Notes: a model not told the origin generated them from the letters alone. Positions 45,625 to 54,020 are shown, counted from the stretch's first letter. The stretch is DNA of 64,000 nt from Aquitalea palustris (GCF_003693445.1 NZ_RFAR01000046.1:1-64000); one strand, 5' to 3'. Numbers and translations are program-made.

Positions 45625-46290
45625 AATGGCTACACAATGCCTGAGCCCTGCGCCAAGCAGCAGGCAAAAACCAAAGCAGCCTGGATATCATCCCGGCTGC
45701 AAGATCGTGAAGTCTGCCCCATTTTTGGTGAGTGGCTAGGTTTTTCGTGTTACCGCCATGTCAGCTATATCTTGTTTTGCATGGTAGTCATCTCCCACTC
45801 AGTGCCTAGACAGGCACACAGAAGCCCGCCGTTGTTCACCGAGCGGGACAAGGCGAAGGCCTTGAGGAAACGGTTCGCCGGAATGTGCTTGCTGAGGTCG
45901 GCCCCAGCCAGGCAAGCCGCGATCTGAGAGAAGATGTGGGGTGGCTCGATGGACCGTTACTCGGCCTTGGCGGACAAGCCGATGGTGCACCCCGACGTCC
46001 GCTATCGGCCACAAACCATCACTTCGGTTCGCAAGGCTGGTGACCGCTTCGGGCGAATCGCCGCGGCTTACCGCTGATCCACCGACCTCCTCCATTAGAC
46101 CGTCCGACGGCGAACAGCTTATCCCTTGCCCTTTGCGTGGTCTCCGAAGAGCAGACTCCCAGTGCACCAAACGGCGTGGATGAATCGCCGTCCTTTCTGC
46201 AAGGCAATGTTGTGTTTCCCGCTTGGCCCGTCATGGCCTAGTGATGATTATGTGAAAAAACTGCATCATTCATATGATATTGGCAATATT
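45625..46290. other. Left flank of the island, no intact gene
   Basis: About 665 bp without a convincing ORF. Between 45930 and 46076 the plus strand reads, after an in-frame stop, a stretch resembling a broken C-terminal coding end (residues such as KMWGGSMDRYSALADKPM and VRKAGDRFGRIAAAYR), without start or known family. GTGCCT-AGAC-AGGCAC (45802-45817) is a short palindrome. The composition shifts around 46240 to AT-rich DNA. I read this as eroded accessory DNA; no transposase or integrase could be identified. Confidence 0.4.
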
Positions 46291-46291
46291 T

Positions 46292-46328
46292 AACGGGTAT
46301 ATTTACCCGTTTACGGGCGGTTTTACCC
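46292..46328. promoter_or_regulatory. Tandem palindromic sites, candidate enhancer (UAS) for the sigma-54 activator
   Basis: Site 1 has perfect 8-bp arms AACGGGTA (46292-46299) and TACCCGTT (46304-46311). Site 2 at 46314-46328 keeps ACGGG and TTTACCC. Both read GGG-N8-CCC and start 20 bp apart, two helical turns. They lie about 100-120 bp upstream of the expected transcription start, the usual place for binding of an enhancer-binding protein dimer pair. Confidence 0.65.
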
Positions 46329-46393
46329 TGCTTGTTTGGCAAGGGAAACTGCTAAATTTCATAAAATCAGTGACTTGTGTGATGGTTGGTTGC

Positions 46394-46409
46394 TGGCATC
46401 TCTCTTGCT
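46394..46409 (+). promoter_or_regulatory. Sigma-54 (-24/-12) promoter of the island operon
   Basis: TGGCA (46394-46398) and TTGCT (46405-46409) put the invariant GG and GC exactly 10 bp apart, as sigma-54 requires. Transcription should start near 46420, leaving a leader of about 30 nt before the helicase start. The last gene of the operon is itself a sigma-54 activator, and rpoN is present at 30954-32384. Confidence 0.82.
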
Positions 46410-46450
46410 GTAGTGATTGGTATGCCATTAATCATTAAGGGAGGTTGCTT

Positions 46451-49087
46451 TTGGCTTTGCTTCATTACCAGAGTCTAGGTGTCCGACGGCCAGACATCCT
46501 TATGAGGAACGCTTTCTTTGGCTTGAAGACGTTCTACGACTTTCTTTGCCGAACAAAAGACTATATGGAGAGCGATGCCGCCGTGAAGCGGCTCGCTTGG
46601 AAACCTGGCGTCGCACCAGCCGTGGATGATGTTGATCGTGTGCGTGGAGTCTGGGTCCAACTTGAAGAACCCAAGGACCGTCCGAACGAGCCTGAGTCAA
46701 CGTTCCGAGCATTCATGGACGAAAACGTCCGCGATGTGTTCGAGCTACTTGAAGATGATAAGGCTGGTGATACTGGAGATCGGCGTCGCAACGGGCGGCG
46801 GAGGTTCACGGAGGAACGTAAGCTCCTGGTACTGGATCGTGATCCCGAGACGTCGCAGCTTCTACTTGATCGCCGGCCTGCTGGCGCTCAACTACTCCTG
46901 CGCCCAAACACGCTCACGCTGCACAGGCAGATTCAGGCCCTCCAAGCGCTGCAGAATGCACCGTCATCGTCCCATGGCCCGCTATTGCGACTAATGGAGT
47001 CCGCGGATCACGCCCGCTGGCCGTCCTTCGAACCGGCCTGTATCGACGACGAAGGCTGGATGGTGCTCACTGATGAGAGGCGCCCTGGGACCGATGAACA
47101 GCGCCGCTTTGTTGAGATCGCCATGGCGACACCCGACTTCGTGTTTCTTGAGGGACCACCGGGGTCCGGCAAGACGACTGCTATCTGTGAGTTGGTCCTG
47201 CAGCTCGCTAAGGAAGGTAAGCGGGCGCTCCTCTGCGCCTCAACCCATGTCGCCGTCGATAACGTCCTTGAAAGGCTGATGGACGAGCGGAATCCGCACC
47301 GAGACCTTGTTATCCCGGTGCGCATCGGCGATCGGAGGAACGTCTCCGAGAAAGCAAGCCCCTGGCAGCTCGAGCGCTTTGTGCGGACGGAGCGAGAGCG
47401 ACTCCTTCGGCACCTAGAGGGTCGCCGGGACCTCACGGAGTCGCAGCTCGCGCTGCTCGATGCTGTACGACATGGTTCGACCACGATTGAGCGCATGGTG
47501 CTCAACGCGGCAAACCTAGTCTGCGGAACGACTATCGGCATTCTGCAGCACCCGGACGTCAAGGCCAATGGACATGCGGCCGCGACATTCGACGTGTTGA
47601 TCGTCGATGAGGCGTCCAAGACAACCTTTCAGGAGTTCATCGTCCCCGCGATCCTTGCAAAGCGTTGGGTTATCGTTGGTGACCCGAAGCAGCTATCGCC
47701 ATATGTGGATGACGATGCGATGGCTGTAAACGTCGAAGCGTGCCTTAGCGACGAGGTAACACGAAACGCCTGCATTGACGTCTTCTTGGCCGGCCAAACT
47801 GACTCAAGAAGGAGACGGGTTGCTGCGATTGCGGTCGACGTGCCCAGTACACTCGACGTGTATGTCGCACAGGCAGCCGCCCGTGAGGTCGATATAGCAA
47901 ATGCACAAAGCGATGATGAGTTATGGCGTGCTGCGGTCATCGTTGGCGCACTCAACGACCTTGAGGCCCGTGTTGAGGAGCTTCCGCTCGACGTTGTGAC
48001 CGTGCGGCATAAAGGAGAGGAGTTGCAAGCGCTTCGACGGAGGGCCGAGGCGTGGCTGTGCCTCTCTGAGCGCGGTCGCGAAGAGCAGCCTGAGTGGGCG
48101 TCCGAGGTTGCATGGAGACTCGCACGCCTCTACGAGCAGCGTTTCGCTCATGAGGCTGAGCCCACTGAGCACCGCACGCGCTCGACGAGCCAGCGGCTCC
48201 GCGATCAGATCGCTGATCTCCTGCCGGCTGCGGAGACCAGCACCGACACGGAGATGGTCTGGAGGGAGATAGATCGCGTACGCCGGGTTGCACTCCCGTC
48301 GATTCTCGAATCGCTCCGATATGGCTTCGAGCGAGACCCTAACACTCGTAAGGGGTCTGCACTTTCAGATGGGCTCCCGACGCAAGCGATTCGCGCACGC
48401 CATGTGCTTCTGAGTACGCAGCACCGCATGCACCCTGATATCGCCGCGTTCTCGCACGAGCACATCTACGACCGAGAGGCACTCTTCACCCCGGACAGTT
48501 TGGTGGCAGAGCGCATGTGGGGGTTCGGGCGCCACGCTCGCCGAGCAATCTGGCTCGACGTCCGAGGTGGTTTCAACAGCAGCTTCAACAAGAACCCCGT
48601 CGAGGCACGGGCGGTTATCGAAGAGCTTCGCGCATTCGACCAGTGGGCTGAACATAACCCGCGTATTGAGATCGACCGAAAAACGGGTGAGCGGCGAGAG
48701 CGCCCCTGGGAAGCAGCAGTGCTGACATTTTACCGAGGTCAAGAGCGCGAAATTCGAAATCATCTGAGGCGCTGGGCACGACAGGGAAAAGGGATGCGCC
48801 ACTTTTCTCTCGGCCCCAAGGGGCGGCCATACCTAGTAGTCGAGTTGTGCACGGTCGATCGCTTCCAGGGGCATGAGGCGGACCTCGTGATCCTCTCGTG
48901 TGCCAGCGCGCGCCCAACTAGTTTCCTCGAGAGTCCGAACCGGCTGAATGTTGCGCTCACGCGTGCGCGTTACCAAAGAATCGTAATCGGCGACCGTCAC
49001 GCCATGATTAGGGCGCAGGCGAGCTTGCTCGGGGTTTTTGCGAAGAACGAAAAGTGGGAAAAAACTTTGAGAAAGGGCTCGCTGTGA
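46451..49087 (+). CDS. SF1 (Upf1/DNA2-like, COG1112-type) helicase
   Basis: First gene of the island operon, 878 residues. The TTG at 46451 is chosen because AAGGGAGG (46437-46444) lies 6 nt upstream; the TTG at 46445 touches that site. Helicase motifs in order: I, GPPGSGKTT (about 235-243); Ia, CASTHVAVDNVLERL; II, VDEAS (about 385-389); III, VGDPKQLSPY; IV-like, STQHRMHP (about 655-662); V, TVDRFQGHEADLVIL (801-815); VI, NVALTRAR (833-840). This is the Upf1/DNA2 pattern that unwinds RNA or DNA. About 230 residues precede motif I and have no assigned domain; there is no kinase or nuclease domain in this chain. Leucine codons are CTC-rich, unlike the flanking genes. It overlaps the next gene by 4 bp. 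Confidence 0.9.
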   Translation: MALLHYQSLGVRRPDILMRNAFFGLKTFYDFLCRTKDYMESDAAVKRLAWKPGVAPAVDDVDRVRGVWVQLEEPKDRPNEPESTFRAFMDENVRDVFELLEDDKAGDTGDRRRNGRRRFTEERKLLVLDRDPETSQLLLDRRPAGAQLLLRPNTLTLHRQIQALQALQNAPSSSHGPLLRLMESADHARWPSFEPACIDDEGWMVLTDERRPGTDEQRRFVEIAMATPDFVFLEGPPGSGKTTAICELVLQLAKEGKRALLCASTHVAVDNVLERLMDERNPHRDLVIPVRIGDRRNVSEKASPWQLERFVRTERERLLRHLEGRRDLTESQLALLDAVRHGSTTIERMVLNAANLVCGTTIGILQHPDVKANGHAAATFDVLIVDEASKTTFQEFIVPAILAKRWVIVGDPKQLSPYVDDDAMAVNVEACLSDEVTRNACIDVFLAGQTDSRRRRVAAIAVDVPSTLDVYVAQAAAREVDIANAQSDDELWRAAVIVGALNDLEARVEELPLDVVTVRHKGEELQALRRRAEAWLCLSERGREEQPEWASEVAWRLARLYEQRFAHEAEPTEHRTRSTSQRLRDQIADLLPAAETSTDTEMVWREIDRVRRVALPSILESLRYGFERDPNTRKGSALSDGLPTQAIRARHVLLSTQHRMHPDIAAFSHEHIYDREALFTPDSLVAERMWGFGRHARRAIWLDVRGGFNSSFNKNPVEARAVIEELRAFDQWAEHNPRIEIDRKTGERRERPWEAAVLTFYRGQEREIRNHLRRWARQGKGMRHFSLGPKGRPYLVVELCTVDRFQGHEADLVILSCASARPTSFLESPNRLNVALTRARYQRIVIGDRHAMIRAQASLLGVFAKNEKWEKTLRKGSL

Positions 49088-50325
49088 GCGGCAAGAAGAG
49101 CATAAAGAATTTTTCTGATCTTGGTGTGCTGACCAGCAACGCGTCAGACGCAGAAAGCATCAGTGAAATCGGCGTTGTATCGGGTACTAGCATAGCTGGC
49201 ATCCATCAAAATGGTCTGCCTGCTATTCGCCTTCAGCGCTCTATCAAAATTTACTGTTGGCGAGTGATTGGGCAGATCGCCAAGGCGGCCAAGCGGGCCG
49301 AGCTGATGCCTGTGCTTCTGCGGGTGCGCGAATGTGGTACAACCCACGCCGGAGACATTGCAGAGCACTTGTTCTTTGAGGCCAGATCACGACGCGTCGT
49401 CGCTCAGCGCTTGCTGGACCTGGCAGAGCGCTACCGCCTGCTTGAGCAGAGGGATCGTGGCTATGTCCTGACTGAGTCAGGGCACACAGCGCTAGCGACG
49501 GAGCAAGTCTTTGTTCCCGAGCAAGGAACATGGACGATATGGGCCAGTGACGACCCGCTGCTTGCCACACCGATCCTGCGCGTCGAGCCTTGGGTGGAGC
49601 CGACGGCTTACGAAGAGGTCCTGGGCAAAGAGCGAGACAGAGTTCGCGAGCGGCCGTTTGAGAAATTACCGCGTTGGGTCCGTGACGCGGTTGGTGTCGT
49701 TTCTGTTCCGCTCGTCGGTGGCGTACAACTCCGCATCGATCACCTCGAAGCCGAGGGTGAAGCGGTGAAGGTAGAGACAATGTTACGAGCAGCATGGGAC
49801 GTGTCCGGGGCTCGGTTAAGGGTTGACGGTAAGCTCGGCGACGCTCGAGTGAACACCGCGATTAATCCACCAGAAGTCAGCGCTGAAGCCGTCTGGATGC
49901 AACTGATACAGACCGAGGGGCTTTGGTCACATTGGGATGCTATGGAGTTTGCGCTGCGTGTCGGCTTCGACGACGCGACACCGGGCGAGCGAGAGTCCCT
50001 GATTCGGGCAGTGGTGTTCAGGAGCCCGAACATCACGGGAGTCGGTGCGTTCGACCCCACAACTGTCGACAGGGTCTCGCTACGGGCACGGACAGATCTT
50101 GATGCCAGTCGTTGGGCTGAGTGGAGGCTTCGAGCGCGTGTCCGAGATTACGCGACTGTAGATCGTTTCAACGCATGGACGACTGATGCGGTCGCGCCGT
50201 TCGCTGAGTTCCGCACGGTTACACCTACTAGGGAAGTACTTGCTGATGCGGCCAGACGACAGTGGACGAATCGACCAACACCTAGTGCGTGGCACCTTGT
50301 CGCCGCAGAGGACTGGAGTTTGTGA
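49084..50325 (+). CDS. Unrecognised island protein, winged-helix-like N-terminus
   Basis: A protein of 413 residues that I cannot assign to a family. The GTG at 49084 overlaps the helicase stop (GTGA), and GAAAGGG lies about 8 nt upstream. Residues about 60-130 look like a winged helix: a helical ELMPVLLRVRECGTTHAGDIA, then SRRVVAQRLLDLAERYRLLEQ and a wing-like RDRGYVLTESGH. The rest (about 150-413) is mixed, with many Arg, Trp and Asp residues (EWRLRARVRDYATVDRFNAW) and no catalytic signature. No membrane segment is visible. It overlaps the PLD gene by 1 bp. Because it is locked between helicase and nuclease it is probably a core part of the system, perhaps a substrate-recognition or adaptor subunit; that is inference. 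Confidence 0.75.
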   Translation: MSGKKSIKNFSDLGVLTSNASDAESISEIGVVSGTSIAGIHQNGLPAIRLQRSIKIYCWRVIGQIAKAAKRAELMPVLLRVRECGTTHAGDIAEHLFFEARSRRVVAQRLLDLAERYRLLEQRDRGYVLTESGHTALATEQVFVPEQGTWTIWASDDPLLATPILRVEPWVEPTAYEEVLGKERDRVRERPFEKLPRWVRDAVGVVSVPLVGGVQLRIDHLEAEGEAVKVETMLRAAWDVSGARLRVDGKLGDARVNTAINPPEVSAEAVWMQLIQTEGLWSHWDAMEFALRVGFDDATPGERESLIRAVVFRSPNITGVGAFDPTTVDRVSLRARTDLDASRWAEWRLRARVRDYATVDRFNAWTTDAVAPFAEFRTVTPTREVLADAARRQWTNRPTPSAWHLVAAEDWSL

Positions 50326-51851
50326 TGGCCACCATAAATCAAGAAGTTTGGCAAAAGTCGTTCGAAGAGATCATCGACCAACGGCAACAGGAGCTGCCAT
50401 CTATTTGGGTTTCAACCCAGAAGACTACAGCACTACGTGATGAGCGAGGCAACGCGGTATTCGAGTCTGGCCGAAACCGAGAGATGGCGAATGCCGTCGT
50501 TTCTTTGCTTTCGCAGGCTCGCGAGAAGGTCGTAATGTCGAGTTTTCTGCTTGCAGACAAGCCGGTAGAGGACGCCATCCATCAGGCGGCTGTGCGAGGT
50601 GTCCGTGTCTACGTCCTGCTCGCCTCCGAAGCGCGCCTCGGTCGCGAGGAGAGCGAAGAAGAGTTCGAAAAGCGCGTGCTCGAGCAGCACAAGGCGATGC
50701 TGACACGCCTCGGCGGCCATGCGCTCTTTCGCTCCGCGCCGCACTTCCACGCCAAGGTCGTCGTGGTCGATCCCGATACGAAGCCGGCGGGAGTCCTGCT
50801 CACCGCGAACCTGACGGCCGAGGCGCTTGAGCGGAATGAGGAGCTCGCCGTCACGCTCACCACCGCAGAGGTGGTCGAAGTGACCAGTTACCTCAAGTGG
50901 GCGATGTGGGAGTCGGCCGAGCATGAGTTAGTGGATCCCAAGGATCGCTTCAAGTCGACGCGCCCACTCGGCAAGGTAACTCATCCCGAGGCGGGCGGGG
51001 TGATTGTCGCAACGACGGCGAAGACAAACTCGCTCTGTGCAGAGGTACTGCAGCTCATTGATGGAGCTAGATCGCGAATTGTCGTCAGCAGCTTCGGTTG
51101 GGACGAGAACCACAAAGTTGTGCAACGGCTCTGCACCCGAGCCCGCGAGGGGGTGAATGTCACTGTGCTCGCGCGGGTACGGCCGTCGTCAATGCCGGCG
51201 CTCCTGTCGCTTGCGCAGGCCGGTGCCACCGTGCTTGGTTTTCGCTGGCTTCATGCCAAAGCCGTTTGGACTGACTCTGGACACGCGCTGGTCATGTCCG
51301 CGAACCTGCAATGTGATGGTTTGGATACTGGGTTCGAACTTGGCGTCCGCCTGACAGACTGCCGTGCACAAGAGGTGCTCGACCGGCTTACGATCTGGAG
51401 CAGTGCCGCGCCTTGGAGGCTCGAATCTAAGCCACGCCTCGGTGCTCTCTCTGGATCGGTGATGCTATGGCAACGGGGACAGCTAGTCGACGTAGATATC
51501 AAGGCTTCGGTCGACGTGGACCTCGGCGTGATCACGGCCGCCTCAGCCGCGATGCTCGAAGCACCGAGGCCGGCGCTCCCTAAACCCGTCGACCTTCCTC
51601 GACTGGCCCACGAACTGCGCTGCATCTGGCGTGTGGTCGCCCCAACGCTTGCTGCGAAGGCGAAGGAGCAGCTACGTCCATCCGAGGGGAAGGATTGTCC
51701 TCCATTGTCTTATGAGCCGCCCTTGTTCCGTGAGCCTGGAGGGCGTCTTGTGGTAGCTGTGAGTTCTTTCCGTGAGTTAGAACAGGCGTGCGTGCTGATG
51801 GCTGAGGCTAATGCGGCTACCGTTGTACTCGGCGAGGGAGCGAACCGATGA
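50325..51851 (+). CDS. Phospholipase-D-like protein with two HKD motifs (putative nuclease)
   Basis: Protein of 508 residues starting MATINQEVWQKSFEEII, at an ATG overlapping the previous stop (TGATG). It has two complete HKD motifs in one chain: HAKVVVVD (about residues 142-149) with the trailing LTANLTAEALERNEEL, and HAKAVWTD (about 310-317) with MSANLQCDGLDTGFEL. The two halves would form one active site. There is no signal peptide, so a cytosolic nucleic-acid target is more likely than lipid. PLD nucleases partner helicases in Mokosh and DISARM defence systems. The last 150 residues have no known domain. It overlaps the activator gene by 4 bp (ATGA). Confidence 0.88.
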   Translation: MATINQEVWQKSFEEIIDQRQQELPSIWVSTQKTTALRDERGNAVFESGRNREMANAVVSLLSQAREKVVMSSFLLADKPVEDAIHQAAVRGVRVYVLLASEARLGREESEEEFEKRVLEQHKAMLTRLGGHALFRSAPHFHAKVVVVDPDTKPAGVLLTANLTAEALERNEELAVTLTTAEVVEVTSYLKWAMWESAEHELVDPKDRFKSTRPLGKVTHPEAGGVIVATTAKTNSLCAEVLQLIDGARSRIVVSSFGWDENHKVVQRLCTRAREGVNVTVLARVRPSSMPALLSLAQAGATVLGFRWLHAKAVWTDSGHALVMSANLQCDGLDTGFELGVRLTDCRAQEVLDRLTIWSSAAPWRLESKPRLGALSGSVMLWQRGQLVDVDIKASVDVDLGVITAASAAMLEAPRPALPKPVDLPRLAHELRCIWRVVAPTLAAKAKEQLRPSEGKDCPPLSYEPPLFREPGGRLVVAVSSFRELEQACVLMAEANAATVVLGEGANR

Positions 51852-53287
51852 GTTGCCGCACTGGAACACTTCTGTGCTGGCACTCCGAACGTGCGGGGGG
51901 CGAGGTGCTCGAGAACGCCATCAAGGCACTTCGGAATAGACATGTCGATATCGAGCGCGTGCTTTACCTCGTCCAGGCTGGCCGTGAGCGAGCGGTACCT
52001 GCATTCGTCGAGCGAGCGGGGATCGAGCTTGTTGAGATTCCTCTTGACGATCCGACGCTGCACGCCGGGATCTACAAGCAGGTGTGTTCGCTAGTGCTGC
52101 CACGCCTTCGTGGTCTTGAGGGGAGCCTACACATCAACGTGTCTCCGGGAACGCCAGCAATGCATAGCGTGTGGCTTATCCTTCACGCTGGTGGTGCGCT
52201 CCCAGATGGTACGAAGCTGTGGTCCTCGCAACTCAGCCGCGAGACGAGGCGGCCCCGCATTGACCCTGTGGATTTCTCAATTACCACCTACTTGGCCGAG
52301 ATCCACCGCTTTGCGCGCTGCGAGCCTGGTCTAGCGGTCTACGAGCCGCAGGCTCGCTCGGCCGCGCGCCACGTGGCGTTCGACCATCTCGCTCGGTATG
52401 CGCGCGTCATTGGAGCGCCGCTGCTCATCCTCGGTGAGCGAGGGACGGGCAAGACGCGATTGGTCGAGACGTTCGTTGCGACGCTAAAGGAGCGGAAGAA
52501 GGTTGTCACCGTGCCATGTGGAGGTCTCGACTCTGCTCTTGTGGAGAGCCTGCTTTTTGGACACCACAAGGGCGCCTTTACGGGAGCCGCTGTTGACCGC
52601 CTCGGTCTCCTTGCCGAAGCTGACGGAGGCATTCTCTTCCTCGACGAGGTGCAGGATCTACCGCAAGCAGCTCAGCGGAAGCTCGTGCGTGTATTTCAGG
52701 ATCGCCAGCGTCGCTACCGGCCGCTCGGCAGCGATCGTGAAAAGACCGTAGATGTCGAACTCGTTTGCGCATCAAACCTGCCTGTCGCAGAGTTGCGCGG
52801 GCGCCTTGATACAGACCTGTTCGACCGCCTCAGCCACCTTGTCGTAACTGTGCCTCCCCTCCGTGAGTGTCGGGAAGACATCAAAGAGGACTGGGGGAGG
52901 GTCTGGCGAGAGATTCGGCAGCGGGAGGACCTGCCCGAGGATGCGCCGTGGTCACGCGACCTCGAACAAGCACTTCGTAGCCACATGTTGCGAGGCAACC
53001 TTCGCGACCTTCAGCGCCTTGCTGTGCTCTGCATGGCTTGGTGGTCATCACCTGATCCGAGTCCGGGGATCCGTGAGGCACTGATCCAGTGGGAGCGCTT
53101 CACATTGACACCGGAGCACGAGAGCAGCGCCCATGGGGAAGGCTCCCGCACTGAACGCATCCATTGGTTCCGTGCTCGCCTCGCGCGGTGGGCAAAGGAA
53201 CAGTATGGTACGTGGGCTGCAGCAGCGGATGCCCTCGGTTGTGATGAAAAAACGCTAAGACAGGATTCGATATACGGAAAAGTCTGA
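51848..53287 (+). CDS. Sigma-54 activator with RtcR/CARF-like sensor domain
   Basis: Enhancer-binding protein of 479 residues. The N-terminal domain (about 1-155) resembles the CARF-type sensor of RtcR: an alternating beta/alpha fold with the ligand-loop-like HINVSPGTPAMHSVWLILHA at 95-114. The AAA+ domain (about 180-400) has Walker A GERGTGKT (196-203), the sigma-54 contact loop GAFTGA (242-247), Walker B ILFLDE (262-267), arginine-finger region DTDLFDRLSH and sensor II GNLRDLQRL. A C-terminal HTH lies at about 452-474 (TWAAAADALGCDEKTLRQ). All residues needed to fire sigma-54 are intact. RtcR senses RNA with 2',3'-cyclic phosphate ends; a nucleotide or RNA-end ligand here is inferred. It probably activates its own operon through the sites at 46292-46328. 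Confidence 0.88.
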   Translation: MSCRTGTLLCWHSERAGGEVLENAIKALRNRHVDIERVLYLVQAGRERAVPAFVERAGIELVEIPLDDPTLHAGIYKQVCSLVLPRLRGLEGSLHINVSPGTPAMHSVWLILHAGGALPDGTKLWSSQLSRETRRPRIDPVDFSITTYLAEIHRFARCEPGLAVYEPQARSAARHVAFDHLARYARVIGAPLLILGERGTGKTRLVETFVATLKERKKVVTVPCGGLDSALVESLLFGHHKGAFTGAAVDRLGLLAEADGGILFLDEVQDLPQAAQRKLVRVFQDRQRRYRPLGSDREKTVDVELVCASNLPVAELRGRLDTDLFDRLSHLVVTVPPLRECREDIKEDWGRVWREIRQREDLPEDAPWSRDLEQALRSHMLRGNLRDLQRLAVLCMAWWSSPDPSPGIREALIQWERFTLTPEHESSAHGEGSRTERIHWFRARLARWAKEQYGTWAAAADALGCDEKTLRQDSIYGKV

Positions 53288-53428
53288 AATCCAGCGTAAA
53301 CAGGTCGTTACTTTCCAACATACTGTAAGACCGCTTTGGCCGAGCAGCGGTCCCGCCTTGATCACGCAGGGTGCTGCTTGCTGCAGCTTGACCCAGCTCT
53401 GACCAGATATCGACCAGACAAGAAAAAA

Positions 53429-53448
53429 GCCAACCGGTGACGGTTGGC
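53429..53448. terminator. Terminator between island and tRNA-Gly
   Basis: GCCAACCG pairs with CGGTTGGC around GTGA, flanked by AAAAAA on the left and TTTTTC on the right, so it can stop both the island operon and the tRNA transcript. The 140 bp between the activator stop and this hairpin hold no gene. Confidence 0.85.
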
Positions 53449-53487
53449 TTTTTCTTTTGCAGATCAAGGATCTGCGGGAATTCGGTC

Positions 53488-53561
53488 TGGAGCGGGCGAT
53501 GGGAATCGAACCCACGGCACAAGCTTGGGAAGCTTGGGTATTACCATTATACGACGCCCGC
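53488..53561 (-). tRNA. tRNA-Gly (anticodon CCC)
   Basis: A 74-nt tRNA on the minus strand with encoded CCA. Acceptor stem GCGGGCG/CGCCCGC, D-arm GTATAATGGTAATAC, anticodon stem CAAGC/GCTTG around loop TTCCCAA (anticodon CCC) and T-arm GTGGG-TTCGAAT-CCCAT are all consistent. A TACAAT -10-like hexamer lies about 10 bp upstream (53572-53577 on the complement). Its 3' end faces the island, the orientation expected for an integration target, but no duplicated 3' end was found on the far side. Confidence 0.93.
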
Positions 53562-54020
53562 GAAGGGTGGCATTGTAACCGGCTTTTGCGTGGCTGGGTA
53601 GTTGCTTGTGGCTGCAGGGGGCGGGGTGCTGGGGGTCGGGTGGCGATAAGTCGTCGTGCTTTTTGTTTGTGTGATCAAATTTTACAGTGCGGCGAATGTG
53701 GCTTGCCGACATAAATGCCGGTTGTGGGGTTTTTTTTGATGGATTCTGTGTGTTTGGTGAGTATTTGTTTAATGTTTTGATCAAATTTGTATTGAGTGCT
53801 GGTCGTGCTTGTCGCTAGACTGCGGTGGTCTGCAGGGCCTACCTGACAGGCTGCCGGGATTCGCTACCTCACACTGCCCGCCACTGTCCGCATCGCGCAT
53901 TGCCGTGGATGGCGTCATGGCGCTGCCGGTGTCGGGACGCTTGCTGAAGACCTGACGGTAAATCACGCTGTCTCCCGCTGCGGAGGCAGGATTTCATCAG
54001 CTTCGTTACGGATCAGTGCA
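53562..54020. other. Gene-free region upstream of the FAD oxidoreductase
   Basis: About 460 bp without a gene. An 11-bp direct repeat, TGATCAAATTT, occurs at 53672-53682 and 53778-53788 in AT-rich DNA; its meaning is unknown. The region probably holds promoters for the tRNA (leftward) and the oxidoreductase (rightward). Confidence 0.45.

Noticed and set aside
45799-46183. Overlapping open frames on both strands (123 and 80 codons) as small genes
   Set aside because: No ribosome-binding site, no recognisable domain and mutual overlap; more likely chance frames in GC-rich eroded DNA.
46336-46353. TTTGGCAAGGGAAACTGC as a second sigma-54 promoter upstream of the helicase
   Set aside because: GG and GC are 11 bp apart instead of 10, and the site at 46394-46409 has correct spacing and position.
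53672-53788. TGATCAAATTT direct repeat as an attachment site or regulator site
   Set aside because: Eleven bp of AT-rich sequence repeated once is weak, and the copies do not bracket any gene or the island.
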